Made by a program: the position numbers and the translations under genes. From assembly GCF_907165195.1 (NCBI RefSeq), contig NZ_OU015584.1, positions 3,916,027-3,980,026 on the forward strand: a DNA stretch of 64,000 bases. Direction: 5' to 3'. The stretch comes from Parvicella tangerina (lineage in GTDB: Bacteria; Bacteroidota; Bacteroidia; Flavobacteriales_D; Parvicellaceae). This document shows, in pieces, positions 60,332 through 64,000 of the stretch. The first letter of the stretch is position 1. Each line of letters opens with the position of its first letter. Under the pieces are notes generated by a model. That model was not told the DNA's origin. It did no database searches and saw only the letters and a program-made list of their open reading frames with translations.

Positions 60332-62920
60332 TCAATCAGATTGGTTCATTTTCTCAAAGGTAAGTAAATATTTGGTTCCTTCTTTGCTTTTCAACTCCAA
60401 AGTACCATCCAATTGATCTGTCAATGTTTGAACTAATTGGAGTCCTAAAGAATTTGTTTCATCAATTCTAAAGTCCTTTGGGAGCCCTATTCCATTATCT
60501 TCTACATGGATAAAAATGACATTATCACGTTCATGAATTCGGACTTCTAATTCTGGATTATCAATACCCACAAAAGCATATTTCATGGCATTGGTCAGTA
60601 GCTCATTCAATATTAATCCGCAAGGAATGGCTTGATCTAAGTTAAGGTTAACTGCTCCCAGATCTGTTTTTAACATGACATCCTTATCCGGTAGCAAAAA
60701 GGTATGAACCACATTGTTAATCAAGTTATTCAGATAGTCTGAAAAATTTACTTGAGAAAAATCTTTAGATCGATAGAGACTCTCGTGAATAAAAGACATC
60801 GATTTTACCCTGTTTTGGGATTCTCTCAGAATATAGAGGGTATTTTTATCCTTGACATAAGAAGACTGGAGGTTTAAGATGCTTGATATCACTTGCAAAT
60901 TGTTCTTTACTCGGTGATGGACTTCTTTCAATAAAACTTCTTTTTCTTGCAACGATTTAGTAATCTCTATTTCTGCCTCTTTTTTATCCGTAATATCCAT
61001 TGCCATCAAAGCAATATCGTAAGCAGATTTACCCTCTACTGTTATGGGACTTAAAAAAGTCTCTATCCAAACCTCATTACTTTTAAGGCTCTTGAGAATT
61101 CCTTCAAATTGTGTAGGATAGCCTTTTGTAGCTTTCTCATAATACTCCTGAAGACCTTCTTTAACCTGATCACTGACGGAATTAATCAAAATATCCATAA
61201 AATTCATCCCTATCTTGAGTGTGATACCTAAGTGATGCTGTATAAACTCTTCTAGTTTAGTATTAAAAGCAGTGAGATTATACTTACTATCCAAGGTACA
61301 CATGATCACATCAGATTTATTCTCAAAAATAGATTCTAAGTGTGATGTTTGTTGAACGATCAACTCCTGATATTCTTTTTCTTGCGTAATATCTCTAATA
61401 ATATCTCTACTACCTACATATTTATCCCCCTCATAAATAGCCGTACTGGATAAGTTAACATGTTTTACGCGTTCGCCATTTTTAACTCTAAACTCAACAT
61501 TGACAATGCTACCCTTTTGTCTGAATTCCTTACTTCTTTCTTTGACATAATCGAGATCATCATCATGCACAAAATCAAATAATTGCTTACCTATACAATT
61601 GGAGCTATTAAAGAGTTTTTTTGCAGCATTATTCAGGTCCAGAATCTTATTGTTATTATCTACAATAACCAATGCATCGCCAAGGTTCACGAAAAGATCA
61701 CGATATTTTTTCTCGCTTTTAATGAGTTCTTCTTCTGCCTTTTTCAAATCGGTTATATCTCTTGATATCCCCATATATCCTATGTGATCACCTTTTTTAT
61801 TTCTCATCACGGCACAAGACAAGAAACAAGTGAACTCTGAACCATCTTTTCTTTTATTGGTTACCTCACCAATATAAAACCCATCCGTTGATAAAGATTG
61901 GGAAATATTTTGAAACTCCTCTTTGTTCGCATATATGTCTGCAGCATTAAGGGTTAAAAATTCTTCCCTAGAATACTTAAAAGCATAACAAGCTGAAGGA
62001 CTCACTTCTGTAATGTTATTTTCTAAATCAGACGAAATGATAGTATCAATAGAACTATTAAAAACACTTTTACTGATTTCCTGAGAGGTTTCTAGTTTTC
62101 GCTGAGTTTCTTTATGTTTTTCAATTTCTTGTTCTAACAGTATATTGGCTTCACTCGCTAGATTTGCTCTCAATTGCTCTTTTGCAAGATCTTCTTGCAA
62201 CTGGTAGTCTGAGACAATCGTAGTCGTAATTTGTTGATCATGATATTTTGTTTCAAAAGATTCTAGAACGAATTTATGCCAATTATTATTCTTTGATTTT
62301 CTTGAAACAATAATAAATTTCCCTTTTTCAGGATGAGTAATATGTTCTTCAATTTTCTCACGATCCTGTTCTGAAAAAAAAGACGCAATGTGCTTGCCTC
62401 TGTACGAAGTAACATCTTCTTCCTCATTCAACTCCTGAAAACTTCTATTAGTGCCAATTATTACACCATTCAGATGAATTACAATGCCATCAGGTAACTG
62501 ATTATAGATGGCTTCGTAAGTCTCCATTGACTCATTAAGTTCTTTCTCTTTAGAAATGTCTTTAACTGAAACTAGAATGAAATCTTCATCACCAAATTGT
62601 ATTAAAGAAAACTCGAAAGAAGCGTCAAAAGTGTTATTCTGAGTTAACCTTACTTTTTGCTGATAGGCATATCCTTGCTCTTTCCGGATTAACTTCTTAA
62701 AGTTTACAATAGTAATTTGATCCACGTGATTACCAAAATCACAGGTTGAGACTTCATAAAATGGCTTTGCAATTACTTCTGATCGATCTTTTAATCGAAA
62801 AACTTCCAAGGATTTAGGATTAACATCCACTATTTCTAATGTTGTACTATCCAATAAAAAATATGCATAACCAGAAAATTCGAAGAAATTCTGAAAATAT
62901 TTAATCAACTCAGCCTTCAA
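60332..62920 (-). CDS. Multi-PAS histidine kinase (HisKA_2 type)
   Basis: An 862-residue cytoplasmic sensor kinase. Four to five PAS domains (for example EIVDVNPKSLEVF, NITEVSPSACYAFKYSREEF and IVDNNNKILDLNNAAKKLF) and a coiled coil precede the HisKA_2 dimerisation helix EVHHRVKNNLQVISSILNLQ (phosphorylated His) and an HATPase_c domain (ELLTNAMKYAF, VEDNGIGLP). No membrane segment is visible, so ligands or redox state are probably sensed in the cytoplasm. Paired with the LytTR regulator downstream. Confidence 0.9.
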   Translation of the reverse strand: MKAELIKYFQNFFEFSGYAYFLLDSTTLEIVDVNPKSLEVFRLKDRSEVIAKPFYEVSTCDFGNHVDQITIVNFKKLIRKEQGYAYQQKVRLTQNNTFDASFEFSLIQFGDEDFILVSVKDISKEKELNESMETYEAIYNQLPDGIVIHLNGVIIGTNRSFQELNEEEDVTSYRGKHIASFFSEQDREKIEEHITHPEKGKFIIVSRKSKNNNWHKFVLESFETKYHDQQITTTIVSDYQLQEDLAKEQLRANLASEANILLEQEIEKHKETQRKLETSQEISKSVFNSSIDTIISSDLENNITEVSPSACYAFKYSREEFLTLNAADIYANKEEFQNISQSLSTDGFYIGEVTNKRKDGSEFTCFLSCAVMRNKKGDHIGYMGISRDITDLKKAEEELIKSEKKYRDLFVNLGDALVIVDNNNKILDLNNAAKKLFNSSNCIGKQLFDFVHDDDLDYVKERSKEFRQKGSIVNVEFRVKNGERVKHVNLSSTAIYEGDKYVGSRDIIRDITQEKEYQELIVQQTSHLESIFENKSDVIMCTLDSKYNLTAFNTKLEEFIQHHLGITLKIGMNFMDILINSVSDQVKEGLQEYYEKATKGYPTQFEGILKSLKSNEVWIETFLSPITVEGKSAYDIALMAMDITDKKEAEIEITKSLQEKEVLLKEVHHRVKNNLQVISSILNLQSSYVKDKNTLYILRESQNRVKSMSFIHESLYRSKDFSQVNFSDYLNNLINNVVHTFLLPDKDVMLKTDLGAVNLNLDQAIPCGLILNELLTNAMKYAFVGIDNPELEVRIHERDNVIFIHVEDNGIGLPKDFRIDETNSLGLQLVQTLTDQLDGTLELKSKEGTKYLLTFEKMNQSD

Positions 62921-64000
62921 TTTTTTTGATCTTTACCCCGTTGATTTTATATTCTTCACCGCGCTTGTAAACAATTTGAATACTAATGGTACCATCTTCA
63001 TTGTACTTGGTCCACTCACCATCTTTGAGACCTGCATCATACTTACCTTCCCAATAAATCTTTCCATTCGGGTAGTAATATTTATGTTTTCCGATAGCAA
63101 GTCCATTGATGTATTCACCTTTAAAGGCTAAAGTTCCATCTTTATATTTATATATCCAAATGCCGTGCCTTACATCATCTCGGTACTCTCCTTCTTCTGT
63201 ATGATCGTTCACACTGTAGAACCATTTACCATCTTGGATACCATCAATATACTCTCCGCTTGTTAAAACATTACCCAGCGTATCATACTCCACCACTAAA
63301 CCATCTTCCTTACCTTTTCTATACCCCTCTTCTCTTTTAACTTGTCCGTTAGAATACCACCAGGTCCAGGTACCGTGGGGAGCTCCATTTAAATATTTTC
63401 CTTTCTGCTGAATATCTCCATTCTTAAAGTAAAACTTCCATTCGTTGACTTTGATTCCATTCAGGTAATCTCCTTCGGCCTTGAGTTCTCCAGTTGGATA
63501 ATAATATTTCCATGAACCTGTTCTTGCTCCAGCAGTATCCAGCATTCCCTCAGCTAACTTCTGATCATCTTTGTATTGGTAGGATGAAATGAGCGTTCCA
63601 GTACTATCATATTCTCGAAAGATACCTTGCTTCATGTCATTATTGTAACCTCCAACCAACATACTACCATCTGGTCTCACTTCTTTTTCAAGTTCAAAGA
63701 ACACCACTTCTTCACTCTCCGTATCTAGAGAACCAAACTCATATTTTTCAAGGGTTTTGAGGGCTCCTTTCTTTGTATATTCTTTTACAATTCCATTCAG
63801 CTCTCCGTGAAGAAACTCTCCTTCCCACTTCAATTCTCCGTTATCGTAATACTCCTTCCAAAGACCATTTTTCTTTCCATTTTCATCAAAACGATTAATC
63901 ACTTCTTCATTTCTTAAAAAACCTGAAGTATATTCTCTAATGGTGATCAATCGACCCGTTGAATCATACTCGTAAGCCATTCCCTCCAACTTATCGTCTA
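62910..64000 (-). CDS. MORN/YwqK-type repeat protein, 5' part outside the window
   Basis: At least 359 residues of a tandem-repeat protein made of about ten MORN/YwqK antitoxin-like units (NGxxxWxGxYxxGxKDGxW, e.g. GKWFYSVNDHTEEGEYRDD). The frame stays open to the window edge, so the start is missing. Such proteins are common in Bacteroidota and probably act in the periplasm or on the surface. It overlaps the histidine kinase by 11 bp. Confidence 0.8.
   Translation of the reverse strand, partial: DDKLEGMAYEYDSTGRLITIREYTSGFLRNEEVINRFDENGKKNGLWKEYYDNGELKWEGEFLHGELNGIVKEYTKKGALKTLEKYEFGSLDTESEEVVFFELEKEVRPDGSMLVGGYNNDMKQGIFREYDSTGTLISSYQYKDDQKLAEGMLDTAGARTGSWKYYYPTGELKAEGDYLNGIKVNEWKFYFKNGDIQQKGKYLNGAPHGTWTWWYSNGQVKREEGYRKGKEDGLVVEYDTLGNVLTSGEYIDGIQDGKWFYSVNDHTEEGEYRDDVRHGIWIYKYKDGTLAFKGEYINGLAIGKHKYYYPNGKIYWEGKYDAGLKDGEWTKYNEDGTISIQIVYKRGEEYKINGVKIKKIEG

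Overview
The window comes from a Bacteroidota (Bacteroidetes) chromosome, most likely a marine or freshwater flavobacterium. Pointers are the C-terminal sorting domains of type IX secretion substrates, the TonB-dependent receptor with an N-terminal carboxypeptidase-like domain, the LytTR/PAS regulators, and the promoter grammar (TAnnTTTG at -7, TTTG near -33). A family such as Crocinitomicaceae is plausible but I cannot prove it from this window.

Positions 1-30806 form one accessory element that reads as an integron-like gene-cassette array. A tyrosine recombinase (368-1498) is followed, 45 bp after its stop codon, by a compact hairpin with a CGTT core (the presumed primary integration site). 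Then come 23 consecutive cassettes, nearly all in the same orientation. Each cassette starts just after a CGTTR core and ends with an arm that is the exact reverse complement of its own first 8-10 bases, followed by an attC-like stem-loop and the next CGTT. I matched every cassette start to its own end. The recombinase lacks the insertion that defines canonical integron integrases, is co-oriented with the cassettes, and the core arms are longer and more variable than the classical RYYYAAC/GTTRRRY pair. This looks like a distinct Bacteroidota integron-type system.

Cassette cargo in order: (1) paired envelope proteins; (2) a DNA adenine methylase plus nuclease (restriction-modification); (3) a membrane protein; (4, 5) an exact tandem duplicate of a DUF4304-like gene; (6) a GIY-YIG protein, UVR-motif peptide and DnaB-like ATPase; (7) a class D beta-lactamase; (8) a DUF6998-like protein, a uracil-DNA-glycosylase-fold protein and a lipoprotein; (9) erm(F), the only inverted main gene; (10) another GIY-YIG protein; (11) a gene-less structured cassette; (12) a metallo-beta-lactamase-fold/nuclease/TPR set; (13) a complete mercury-resistance operon; (14, 15) lipoproteins; (16) a membrane protein; (17) a Crp-like regulator with lipoprotein, quinone-reductase-like and DJ-1-like genes; (18) a lipoprotein; (19) a membrane protein; (20) a second copy of the gene-less cassette; (21) a secreted MORN-like protein; (22) an Nmad-like protein whose attC is split by an antisense group II intron; (23) a ParD/ParE toxin-antitoxin pair. 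The array ends in a truncated attC and a 19-bp inverted repeat. Resistance to macrolides, beta-lactams and mercury, plus several nuclease or defence-like sets, make it a mobile stress and defence locus.

From about 30.9 kb on the DNA is ordinary chromosome. It holds two glycosyltransferase-type genes, a 53-aa gene with its own promoter and terminator, rseP, mnmA, a SulP transporter, an outer-membrane protein, a TPR/SpoIIE phosphatase with a nearby decayed paralogue fragment, hutH, a type IX secretion substrate, a carboxypeptidase-like domain protein, a GH16 glycoside hydrolase, a TonB-dependent receptor and a PadR/membrane-protein pair. A large secreted type IX substrate follows, then a long leftward run: acyl-CoA dehydrogenase, a small membrane protein, lptC, a TPR protein, an outer-membrane protein, coaX, a secreted protein, a LytTR response regulator, a PAS histidine kinase and a partial MORN-repeat protein. 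No tRNA, rRNA, CRISPR array or IS transposase was seen.
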